This document shows positions 1 through 6,094 of a DNA stretch of 6,674 bases, one piece after another. A program made the translations under genes and the position numbers. Numbering within the stretch: position 1 is the first letter of the stretch; every line of letters starts with the position of its first letter. This DNA is from an uncultured Desulfuromonadales bacterium (GTDB lineage: Bacteria > Desulfobacterota > Desulfuromonadia > Desulfuromonadales > Geopsychrobacteraceae), in NCBI GenBank assembly GCA_945788205.1, contig CALZLE010000139.1:1-6674 (forward strand). Reading direction: 5' to 3'. The notes under the pieces were generated by a model. The model ran no database searches and was not told the origin of the DNA. It worked only from the letters and a program-made list of their open reading frames with translations.

Positions 1-113
1 ATGAAAAAAAAGCTTCCCCCGGCTAAGTTTCTGATAACTCATCCATAAACGTCAATTTTAAGGATAGTCTAAGATAACTAAGAAATCGGCGGGAGTAAAG
101 ATTTTGTTCGCTA
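1..113. other. Intergenic region downstream of der, no gene seen
   Basis: This is the 3' flank of the rnc-era-der operon at the window edge. It is AT-rich and has no open frame of credible length; a 15-codon ATG frame at position 1 has no visible context. On the minus strand a G-rich run (complement of the C run near 16-20) is followed by eight T's (complement of positions 4-11). That resembles the tail of a terminator, but I could only draw a weak, mismatched stem for it. A direct repeat of GATAACT lies at 32-38 and 73-79 without obvious meaning. Confidence 0.5.
4..34 (-). terminator. Possible weak terminator of the rnc-era-der operon
   Basis: Read on the minus strand, a short imperfect stem (AAACTT against AAGCTTT, with one mismatch and a G-U pair) encloses a GC-rich loop and ends in eight consecutive T's. 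The T run and the position about 80 nt after the der stop fit intrinsic termination. The stem is too poor to be convincing, so this is only a candidate. Confidence 0.22.
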
Positions 114-1433
114 TCAGGCTTGTTTTCCACGACCTTTGAATTGGATACGAATCGGTACCCGGTCGAAACCGAATTTTTCCCGAAAACAGTTGGTCAAATA
201 GCGCTGGTAAGAAAAATGAATATCCTTGGGTCGACTGGTAAATAGAATAAAAGTTGGCGGCCGGACCGCCCCCTGTGCAGCGTAATAAAACTTAATTCGC
301 TGGCCACGCACCATAGATGGCGGATTTTTCTGCAGAAACTCCTCAAGACCTTTATTCAGCTGCGCCGTCGGAATGCGCTGATTAAACTCCTGAAAGACTT
401 CCGCAACCACCGGCATAATTTTATTCACCTTCTGCCCGGTCAACGCCGAGACGAAAACCAGCGGAGCAAAGGGTAAATACTTAAAACGTCGCCGCACATC
501 CTCGACGTATTTACCCATCGTTTTTTCATCTTTTTCCGGCAGGTCCCATTTATTGACTACCAGAATCAGTGCCCGCCCCTTTTCATAGGCGTAACCCGCA
601 ACCGACAAGTCTTGGTCGGTCACCCCCTCCTCAGCGTCGATTACCATCAGAACAACATGCGCACGATCCATCGCTTTTAAGGCATTGACGGCACTATACT
701 TCTCCAGCTTTTGACTCACTTTGCCTTTACGCCTGATGCCAGCAGTATCGATCAGAACATATTTTTTGTCGTCATAGCTAAAAGGTGTATCGATACTGTC
801 GCGCGTGGTTCCGGAGGTTGGATTTGCAACCACCCGGTCATAGCCGAGCAACCGATTCACCAGTGAAGACTTCCCGACGTTCGGACGACCGATCACCGCC
901 ATCCGCACTTCATCTTCCTGTTCCGACTTATCGGGCGCTGGCGGCAACAGATAGGCAAGGTTATCGATCAAATCATTAACGCCGCGACCGTGCTCGGCAG
1001 AAATTGAATAGATCTTCTCAATTCCAAGCGCATAAAACTCACTGGCGCCCAGTTCCTGTTTTTCACCGTCAACTTTGTTGACCATGTAAAAAACGGGTTT
1101 ATCGATCTTGCGCAACATGTTAGCGACCTCTTCATCCGAAGCGGTCAGACCTTCGCGCACGTCCATCAAAAAGAAAATAATGTCGGCTTCCTCAATTGCC
1201 AACTGAGATTGCTCGCGCATCTGCGTCAGCAACTTGTCTTCGCTGACGGGCTCAAAACCGCCGGTATCGATCAGCAAAAAAGGACGGTCGAATCGCGTCA
1301 CTTCGGCATAATGCCGATCGCGTGTGACGCCGGGAAAATCTTCAACGATCGCTTTGCGCTTTCCGAGCAAACGATTGAACAGGGTCGATTTGCCGACGTT
1401 CGGTCGGCCGACTATGGCAACTACTGGTAACAT
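114..1433 (-). CDS. der: Ribosome biogenesis GTPase Der (EngA), tandem GTPase domains
   Basis: Der is an essential cytoplasmic GTPase that binds the 50S subunit and helps late large-subunit assembly. The 439-residue product shows the hallmark two G domains in tandem. Domain 1 has G1 GRPNVGKS at 9-16, G2 Thr in GVTRD at 35-39, G3 DTGG at 56-59 and G4 NKVD at 119-122. Domain 2 has G1 GRPNVGKS at 182-189, G3 DTAG at 229-232, G4 NKWD at 294-297 and G5 SAL at 329-331. A KH-like domain follows from about 350 to the end. An acidic linker (about 168-176) separates the two G domains. Length and motif order are normal for the family. The ATG lies 15 nt after the era stop, with only a weak purine-rich site (GAGAG) about 11 nt upstream, so it probably relies on read-through translation from era. 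It is the last gene of the rnc-era-der operon. Confidence 0.97.
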   Translation of the reverse strand: MLPVVAIVGRPNVGKSTLFNRLLGKRKAIVEDFPGVTRDRHYAEVTRFDRPFLLIDTGGFEPVSEDKLLTQMREQSQLAIEEADIIFFLMDVREGLTASDEEVANMLRKIDKPVFYMVNKVDGEKQELGASEFYALGIEKIYSISAEHGRGVNDLIDNLAYLLPPAPDKSEQEDEVRMAVIGRPNVGKSSLVNRLLGYDRVVANPTSGTTRDSIDTPFSYDDKKYVLIDTAGIRRKGKVSQKLEKYSAVNALKAMDRAHVVLMVIDAEEGVTDQDLSVAGYAYEKGRALILVVNKWDLPEKDEKTMGKYVEDVRRRFKYLPFAPLVFVSALTGQKVNKIMPVVAEVFQEFNQRIPTAQLNKGLEEFLQKNPPSMVRGQRIKFYYAAQGAVRPPTFILFTSRPKDIHFSYQRYLTNCFREKFGFDRVPIRIQFKGRGKQA

Positions 1434-1448
1434 TTCGTATATTTCTCT

Positions 1449-2342
1449 CTACTCGTAACCGAGTTCGCGCAACATGCGTGAACTCTGGCTCCAATCTTTA
1501 TCAACCCGGACAAACAGCTCCAGAAAAACTTTGGTTCCAAGAAAACGCTCAATCTCATAACGAGCATCCTGCCCCAGAGTTTTAATCATCTGCCCACCTT
1601 TACCCACGATGATTTTCTTGTGACTATCCCGTTCAACGTGAATAACAGCCTGAATGACCACCAGATTCTTCTCCGGTTTCTCCTCAAAACTTTCAACCTG
1701 AACAGCCACCCCATACGGAATTTCTTCGCTGGTCCGACGCATCACTTTCTCACGCACCATTTCGGCAACGATGAAGCGTTCTGGTTGGTCAGTGAGCATA
1801 TCATCGGGATAAAACTGCGGGCCTTCCGGCAGGTATGGCTCAATCGCCTGCAATAACTGCGGCACACCATCACCGTTCTCGGCACAAATCGGTACAACTT
1901 CTTTAAATTCAAAACGCTGTGAATAGGCATCGATCAGTGCCAACAGACTCTGCGGCTCAACCATGTCAATCTTGTTGATGACCAAGCAGACCGGAGACTT
2001 GGCCCTCTCTAACAGCTGCAGGATGTATTCATCGCCACCGCCTGGCTTATCATTCGCTTCGACCAGAAACAGAACCAAATCGACATCACTGCAGGCGTTA
2101 ATCGCCTGATCAACCATATAACGGTTCAATTTCCCCTTCGGCTTGTGAATTCCGGGAGTGTCAACAAACAGGGCCTGTCCGCCAGTGAAGTTATGAATAC
2201 CGAGGATGCGGTTTCGCGTGGTCTGTGGCTTGTTTGAGGTAATCGCGATTTTCTGCCCGAGGATACGATTCAACAAAGTCGATTTGCCAACATTCGGTCG
2301 CCCGACGATAGCAACAAATCCAGACTTGAAATTTTCAGTCAT
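1449..2342 (-). CDS. era: GTPase Era, 16S rRNA-binding 30S assembly factor
   Basis: Era couples GTP hydrolysis to maturation of the 30S subunit, binding near the 3' end of 16S rRNA through a C-terminal KH domain. The 297-residue product has G1 GRPNVGKS at 14-21, the G2 threonines in PQTTRNR (39-45), G3 DTPG at 61-64 and G4 NKID at 123-126. Its KH domain carries the GKGG loop at 247-250. The length is typical. One small oddity is the G5 position, which reads CAE (153-155) instead of the usual SA-x; Cys for Ser may be a tolerated change. The ATG overlaps the rnc stop (ATGA), which implies translational coupling of RNase III and Era, an arrangement also known from E. coli rnc-era. There is no strong separate Shine-Dalgarno site, which fits coupling. 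Confidence 0.97.
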   Translation of the reverse strand: MTENFKSGFVAIVGRPNVGKSTLLNRILGQKIAITSNKPQTTRNRILGIHNFTGGQALFVDTPGIHKPKGKLNRYMVDQAINACSDVDLVLFLVEANDKPGGGDEYILQLLERAKSPVCLVINKIDMVEPQSLLALIDAYSQRFEFKEVVPICAENGDGVPQLLQAIEPYLPEGPQFYPDDMLTDQPERFIVAEMVREKVMRRTSEEIPYGVAVQVESFEEKPEKNLVVIQAVIHVERDSHKKIIVGKGGQMIKTLGQDARYEIERFLGTKVFLELFVRVDKDWSQSSRMLRELGYE

Positions 2343-3046
2343 TCAATCTCACACTTTCTAACTAAAGGATGATCGAGTGCCGCTGCAGCAGCCTGCTGCT
2401 CGGCACGTTTTTTACTCGGACCACAACCGGCGCCGAGCAATTTACCATCAAAGCGAACCTCCATGGAAAAAATCCGCTCGTGATCAGGGCCAGAAACCTG
2501 AGCCAAGAGGTACTCCGGCAACTTTCCATATCCTGCCTGCAAACGCTCCTGCAAACAGGTTTTATAATCGGTCCCGTAACGTGAGCGAGCGGTTAAATCG
2601 ATCTCTTCGGCAAAAATCTGCTTAACAACCTGACAGGCAGCAGCAAAGCCACCGTCGCAGTAAACCGCTCCCAGCAGCGCCTCTAAAGCATCTGATAACA
2701 GACTCGGCTTCTCACGCCCACCACTTTTTTCTTCCCCCTTACCAAGCCGTAAAACATCACCAAGTTTCAGGAGTTGCGCGACTTTCGCCAGTCCAGTCTC
2801 GCAAACCACCTCTGAACGGATACGAGTCAGCCCCCCTTCAGGGATATCAGGATAGCGCCGGTAGACCCAATCACTGACCGCCAACTCGAGAACAGCATCG
2901 CCGAGGAATTCAAGCCGCTCATTATGTAAAGCAGCATCGGCTTGCTCATTACTGTATGACTTATGGGTCAACGCCTGTATTGGCAATTGCGGATCTTTAA
3001 ACTGGTATCCGAGTGCGATTTCCAGTGCTGAGGTGTATGTTGACAC
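2339..3046 (-). CDS. rnc: Ribonuclease III, GTG start
   Basis: RNase III is an endonuclease that cuts double-stranded RNA, including pre-rRNA stems. From the GTG at 3046 the product is 235 residues, the usual family size. The signature NERLEFLGD is at 42-50. Metal-binding and catalytic acids equivalent to E. coli E38, E41, D45, E65, D114 and E117 appear as E43, E46, D50, E70, D119 and E122, a constant offset of five. A double-stranded-RNA-binding domain follows from about 159 to 228. The frame stays open 21 codons further upstream to a TTG at 3109, but that TTG is the -35 box of the promoter and lies upstream of the expected transcript start. The GTG instead has GGAG six bases before it. It is the first gene of the operon and its stop overlaps the era start. 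Confidence 0.96.
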   Translation of the reverse strand: MSTYTSALEIALGYQFKDPQLPIQALTHKSYSNEQADAALHNERLEFLGDAVLELAVSDWVYRRYPDIPEGGLTRIRSEVVCETGLAKVAQLLKLGDVLRLGKGEEKSGGREKPSLLSDALEALLGAVYCDGGFAAACQVVKQIFAEEIDLTARSRYGTDYKTCLQERLQAGYGKLPEYLLAQVSGPDHERIFSMEVRFDGKLLGAGCGPSKKRAEQQAAAAALDHPLVRKCEIE

Positions 3047-3052
3047 TGCTGT

Positions 3053-3056
3053 CTCC
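3053..3056 (-). promoter_or_regulatory. Ribosome binding site that decides the rnc start
   Basis: GGAG on the minus strand, six bases before the GTG at 3046-3044. Its spacing is good. No comparable site is available to the upstream TTG at 3109, so this site fixes the start of RNase III at the GTG. Confidence 0.8.
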
Positions 3057-3080
3057 GGGCAAATAGGAAGATTGTTGCGG

Positions 3081-3109
3081 AGTATAGCCAAAAGGCCTCG
3101 ACAGTACAA
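3081..3109 (-). promoter_or_regulatory. Sigma70-type promoter of rnc-era-der
   Basis: On the minus strand, -35 TTGTAC (3109-3104) and -10 TATACT (3086-3081, five of six consensus bases) are separated by exactly 17 bp. Transcription should begin at an A near 3075 or 3073, giving a leader of about 27-29 nt before the GTG start. Such a leader is too short to hold the RNase III-cleaved hairpin through which E. coli rnc regulates itself. The -35 box is imperfect, so an activator or moderate basal strength is possible. Confidence 0.65.
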
Positions 3110-3110
3110 A

Positions 3111-3131
3111 CTGTTTACTTAAGTGAAACAG
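3111..3131. repeat. Near-palindrome between the divergent promoters (operator candidate)
   Basis: Arms CTGTTT (3111-3116) and AAACAG (3126-3131) flank a perfect 8-bp palindrome ACTTAAGT (3117-3124), with one extra G at 3125 breaking exact symmetry. It directly abuts the -35 box of the rnc promoter and lies between the two divergent promoters, as expected of a dimeric regulator site. Which regulator would bind is not known from the sequence. Confidence 0.45.
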
Positions 3132-3152
3132 CATAGAAAAGGAAATGTTTCA
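3124..3152. repeat. Inverted repeat TGAAACA / TGTTTCA
   Basis: A perfect 7-bp inverted repeat, TGAAACA (3124-3130) and TGTTTCA (3146-3152), has a 15-bp A-rich spacer. The left copy is shared with the right arm of the adjacent near-palindrome, so the 45-bp gap holds three related half-sites. It may be an operator; an RNA role is unlikely because it lies upstream of both predicted transcript starts. Confidence 0.4.
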
Positions 3153-3154
3153 AC

Positions 3155-3184
3155 TTGATTCATCAACTGCGCTTTCTCTATAAT
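3155..3184 (+). promoter_or_regulatory. Sigma70-type promoter of tmk-holB-ricT
   Basis: -35 TTGATT (3155-3160, four of six) and a perfect -10 TATAAT (3179-3184) are 18 bp apart. A transcript start near A3190 would leave a leader of about 80 nt before tmk. The -35 box lies inside a short inverted repeat TTGAT-TC-ATCAA (3155-3166), so a protein bound there could affect polymerase access. The 2-bp spacing of that repeat does not match an FNR site, which needs 4 bp. Confidence 0.65.
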
Positions 3185-3270
3185 GATCTATTTTTCAGCC
3201 GCCGGATGAGTCTCTGTTCAATAATAGTCTCCTGCGACTGTTGCCCTCATAACTTGGACTTTATAGATAG

Positions 3271-3924
3271 ATGGCACCATTCATAACCTTCGAGGGGATC
3301 GAAGGCTCAGGAAAAACGACTCAAATACGTTTATTCGCAGAGCGCTTAAAGCGACAGAATCGGCAAGTGCTGCAGACTCGTGAACCAGGCGGCTGCCCGA
3401 TCGCTGATCAAATACGCGGAATCTTATTACATCCAGAGAATGCCGCGATGGATTCCCGCACCGAACTGCTCCTCTACGCAGCGGCACGGGCACAGCACAT
3501 TGAGCAGATCGTACGACCGGCCCTGCAACAAGGCAAAGTGGTTTTATGCGATCGCTATACCGATGCGACAATGGCTTATCAGGGTGACGGCCGGGGGTTG
3601 GACCGTAAATTAATACAACAACTCAACCATTTAGCGAGTGGTGGCTGCACACCAAAACTGACTTTATTGTTCGACTTGCCGATTGAAATCGGACTCGGCA
3701 GAGCCAGACAACGGGAAGCGGAATTGCAGGATAGCTCGGAGGGCCGCTTCGAACGGGAGCAGCTCGATTTTCATCAGCGCATCAGAGATGGATATCTGAC
3801 TCTGGCACGCAACGACTCGGACCGTATCAAAATAGTTGATGCCAGTCGTTCGCTGGATGATGTCACCCTACAGGTTGCCGACATCCTAGACTCTTTTTTA
3901 CCCGCTGCAATTGGATCCCTATGA
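3271..3924 (+). CDS. tmk: Thymidylate kinase (dTMP kinase)
   Basis: Tmk phosphorylates dTMP to dTDP with ATP, an essential step in dTTP supply. The 217-residue product has the P-loop in EGIEGSGKTTQ (8-18), the TREPGG motif (36-41) that contacts the nucleotide monophosphate, and the DRY motif (94-96). An arginine-rich LID region (about 144-163) carries basic residues as in bacterial type II enzymes. Length is normal. The ATG matches the conserved family start just before the first beta strand. It has no good Shine-Dalgarno site: the nearest candidate is a GGA about 12 nt upstream. It is the first gene of the plus-strand operon and shares ATGA with holB at its end. Confidence 0.97.
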   Translation: MAPFITFEGIEGSGKTTQIRLFAERLKRQNRQVLQTREPGGCPIADQIRGILLHPENAAMDSRTELLLYAAARAQHIEQIVRPALQQGKVVLCDRYTDATMAYQGDGRGLDRKLIQQLNHLASGGCTPKLTLLFDLPIEIGLGRARQREAELQDSSEGRFEREQLDFHQRIRDGYLTLARNDSDRIKIVDASRSLDDVTLQVADILDSFLPAAIGSL

Positions 3925-4892
3925 CCTTTGATTCAATCATCGGCCATGACCGACAAAAGAACATTCTGCGTCGTGCACTGGCGAATCAACGTGTAGCACA
4001 TGCCTACCTGTTTGAAGGCCCGGATGGCGTCGGTAAACGCCTGGTCGCTTTGGCGCTTGCGCGAGCACTCCTTTGTCAAACCGGGCGAGGCTGTGGCGAC
4101 TGCTCCCCATGTCGCAAGGTTGATCACAACAATCACCCGGATATCCACCTGCTTGACGCAGAAGGGACAACGATCAAAATTGATCAAGTCAGGGCGCTAC
4201 AGAAACAACTGTCACTGCGGCCCCTCGAAGGCGAATATAGAATCTGTTTGATTGATGGCGCTGAGCGGCTCAATCCCGCGGCTGCCAACGCTTTGCTGAA
4301 AACTCTTGAAGAACCACAGCCGAATACGGTGATGATTCTACTCAGCAGTCAGCCCGAAGCACTACTAACAACAATCAGGTCGCGCTGTCAGCGCCTGCCG
4401 TTTCAACGCTTGCCCAAACAGCGCCTGACGGAGATACTGGCAAAACGGTTGGACTTAAAGGATACTGAAGCAGCCGTTTTGGCAGCACTATCCGATGGAA
4501 GCTTTAAAAAGGCGCTGGGCCAGAACAAGGAACTCTATTTAGAGCGACGGCACGAGCTGTTGCGCAATCTGTTGGCCTTATCAGCAGGGAGCACTATCCC
4601 CCTTTTCAAGTTAGCTGACGAACTGGCCGGCGACAAAGAAAACCTGGAAGAGATCCTCGATATATTCCGTGCTTTTTACCGTGACCTGCTGCTGTTAAAG
4701 CATGGTCGCCCGGAGCATGAACTAGTTAACCTTGATTTAAAAGAAACACTCTATCGGCAACTGAAAACCGCGACCACCCAGACGCTTCTTAAAAAGCTGG
4801 AGGCTCTCGAAACGGGTCGTTATCACCTGCAACGCAATGTCAATCGGCAACTGGCAATGGAAATCATGCTGATGCGCATGAATGCCGCCTGA
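3921..4892 (+). CDS. holB: DNA polymerase III delta-prime subunit (clamp loader)
   Basis: Delta-prime is the stator of the clamp loader that places the beta sliding clamp on DNA. The 323-residue product has an AAA+ fold. A Walker A-like loop GPDGVGKR (33-40) ends in Arg instead of Thr or Ser. Zinc-binding cysteines are at 52, 58, 61 and 64. A Walker B-like strand ICLIDGAERL spans 108-117 and a sensor-1 segment ILLSSQPE spans 139-146. The SRC arginine-finger motif is in IRSRCQ (152-157). A helical C-terminal domain follows. The changed Walker A residue fits a subunit that does not hydrolyse ATP itself but supplies its arginine finger to a DnaX neighbour. DnaX itself was considered and is less likely, because the protein is short, has the degenerate P-loop and sits beside tmk, the usual holB position. 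The start overlaps the tmk stop, implying coupling. Confidence 0.93.
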   Translation: MTFDSIIGHDRQKNILRRALANQRVAHAYLFEGPDGVGKRLVALALARALLCQTGRGCGDCSPCRKVDHNNHPDIHLLDAEGTTIKIDQVRALQKQLSLRPLEGEYRICLIDGAERLNPAAANALLKTLEEPQPNTVMILLSSQPEALLTTIRSRCQRLPFQRLPKQRLTEILAKRLDLKDTEAAVLAALSDGSFKKALGQNKELYLERRHELLRNLLALSAGSTIPLFKLADELAGDKENLEEILDIFRAFYRDLLLLKHGRPEHELVNLDLKETLYRQLKTATTQTLLKKLEALETGRYHLQRNVNRQLAMEIMLMRMNAA

Positions 4893-4897
4893 CAACA

Positions 4898-4902
4898 AAG
4901 GG
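4898..4902 (+). promoter_or_regulatory. Candidate ribosome binding site of ricT, unusually far from its ATG
   Basis: AAGGG is the only good Shine-Dalgarno-like sequence in the short gap between holB and ricT, but it lies 15 nt before the ATG at 4918. The optimal distance from it would fall on an in-frame ATA at 4909. The ATG remains the better call because the family's conserved N terminus begins just after it. Confidence 0.35.
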
Positions 4903-4917
4903 ATATAAATACATACA

Positions 4918-6048
4918 ATGGAAACACTACGTTTAGTCAGCATCTCCTTTCACACCGCCGGTAAGATTTTCGATTTTGATGCCCGAGGATTCGAACTGAA
5001 AAAGGGCGACATGGTGGTGGTTGAAACTGAGCGAGGCAGAGCCCTTGGCACCGTCGTTCGGGAAGTGCGTGAGATCCCCCCTGAAGAGGCACCGCCAAAG
5101 CTCAAAGCCGTTCAGCGCCTTGCCAATGAGGCTGACATGGAAATGGCTGACAGCAACTCACAGCGCGAAAACGATGCCCTCAAGTTCTGCCAGAAAAGGG
5201 TTCAAGAACGAAACATGGAGATGAAGCTGGTTCGTGCCGAATACCTGTTCGACGGCTCGAAAATCATCTTTTATTTCACCGCTGATGGTCGCGTCGATTT
5301 CCGCGAACTGGTGCGCGATCTGGCACAACATTTCCGCACTCGGATCGAGATGCGCCAGATCGGTGTTCGCGATGAAGCGAAGCTGGTTGGCGGGCTCGGA
5401 GTCTGCGGTCGGGAGCTGTGCTGCTGTAGCCACCTTCGAAACTTCGCACCAGTATCAGTTAAGATGGCGAAAGCGCAAGGGCTTGCCCTGAATCCAGCAA
5501 AAATATCTGGGCAGTGCGGCCGACTGCTTTGCTGTCTGGCTTACGAATACGAAACCTACAACGAGCTACGCAAAAACTTGCCAAAATGTGGCAAAAAAAT
5601 CCAACTGGAGTCAGGTACGGCAGAAGTGATTGCGCTTGATGTGCTGGCACAAAAAATGACTGTCTGCTGCTCCAACGGAGAGCGTTGCCAGGTTCACGTT
5701 GATGAGTTGAAAAAAGGTTTTGACAAACCGGCGCCAGACAAAGCAAAGTCAGACGAGAAAAAGCCGGAGAAAAGACAGCAAACGGAGCGAGCTAAATCGT
5801 CTGAGGACGGCGCACAAAAAGATGAACGGCACAAAAGCCGGCGCTCGAACAACCGCAACCGGCGGCCGAAAAAGCCACAGCAGCAGGAGAAGTCGGAGCA
5901 AAAACCGGCTCAAAAACAACAGGACAAACAATCTGCCGAGCAAGCACCAGGAAACAAACCCGAACAAGAGAAGAATCCGAACCGGCGACGCAGACGGCGG
6001 CCACGGCGGAGGAACAACAAGCCGAAGCAGCCAGACACCACCAGTTGA
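4918..6048 (+). CDS. ricT: PSP1-domain protein of the RicT/YaaT family with a long basic tail
   Basis: The family is known in Bacillus subtilis as RicT (YaaT), part of the Y-complex that binds iron-sulfur clusters and adjusts RNase Y-dependent RNA processing; relatives are often labelled 'stage 0 sporulation'. The N-terminal core (about 1-148) carries the PSP1 domain. A cysteine-rich segment follows: CGRELCCC (163-170) and QCGRLLCC (199-206), with more cysteines at 224, 250, 251 and 257. Residues 269-376 form a 108-residue tail made only of polar, charged, Pro, Gly and Ala residues, with nine Arg in ten positions at 356-365. B. subtilis RicT is near 275 residues, so this tail is an extension and probably disordered and nucleic-acid binding. 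Position after tmk-holB matches the family's usual neighbourhood. The precise role in a non-sporulating bacterium is unknown. Confidence 0.88.
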   Translation: METLRLVSISFHTAGKIFDFDARGFELKKGDMVVVETERGRALGTVVREVREIPPEEAPPKLKAVQRLANEADMEMADSNSQRENDALKFCQKRVQERNMEMKLVRAEYLFDGSKIIFYFTADGRVDFRELVRDLAQHFRTRIEMRQIGVRDEAKLVGGLGVCGRELCCCSHLRNFAPVSVKMAKAQGLALNPAKISGQCGRLLCCLAYEYETYNELRKNLPKCGKKIQLESGTAEVIALDVLAQKMTVCCSNGERCQVHVDELKKGFDKPAPDKAKSDEKKPEKRQQTERAKSSEDGAQKDERHKSRRSNNRNRRPKKPQQQEKSEQKPAQKQQDKQSAEQAPGNKPEQEKNPNRRRRRRPRRRNNKPKQPDTTS

Positions 6049-6080
6049 TAAATATATGACTTTTTGATGCAATCCGTTTT

Positions 6081-6086
6081 AAGGAG
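6081..6086 (+). promoter_or_regulatory. Strong ribosome binding site of metG
   Basis: AAGGAG, eight bases before the ATG at 6095. It is the best Shine-Dalgarno site in the plus-strand operon, suggesting that metG is translated independently and not coupled to ricT, which ends 46 nt earlier. Confidence 0.85.
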
Positions 6087-6094
6087 AGCTTTAC

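Noticed and set aside
1..48. 15-codon frame beginning ATG AAA AAA AAG at the left edge
   Set aside because: It is too short, has no visible upstream context, and ends at a TAA at 46-48. Its Lys codons come from the A run that complements the possible terminator.
1209..1430. Plus-strand open frames inside der, era and rnc
   Set aside because: Each lies opposite strongly conserved GTPase or nuclease motifs and shows no recognisable protein features, so they are shadows of the real genes.
3155..3166. FNR-type box TTGAT-ATCAA over the tmk -35
   Set aside because: The half-sites match, but the spacer is 2 bp and not the 4 bp of an FNR/CRP-family site, so only a generic inverted repeat is claimed.
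3921..4892. holB read as a short DnaX (tau/gamma) gene
   Set aside because: It keeps the zinc cysteines and SRC motif shared by both, but the P-loop ends in Arg, the length is 323 residues, and it follows tmk with an overlapping start, which is the usual delta-prime setting.
6045..6073. Possible promoter for metG: TTGATA, 17 bp, TGCAAT
   Set aside because: The -35 is good, but the -10 matches only four of six bases and the transcript would begin right at the ribosome binding site. Co-transcription with ricT is a simpler reading.
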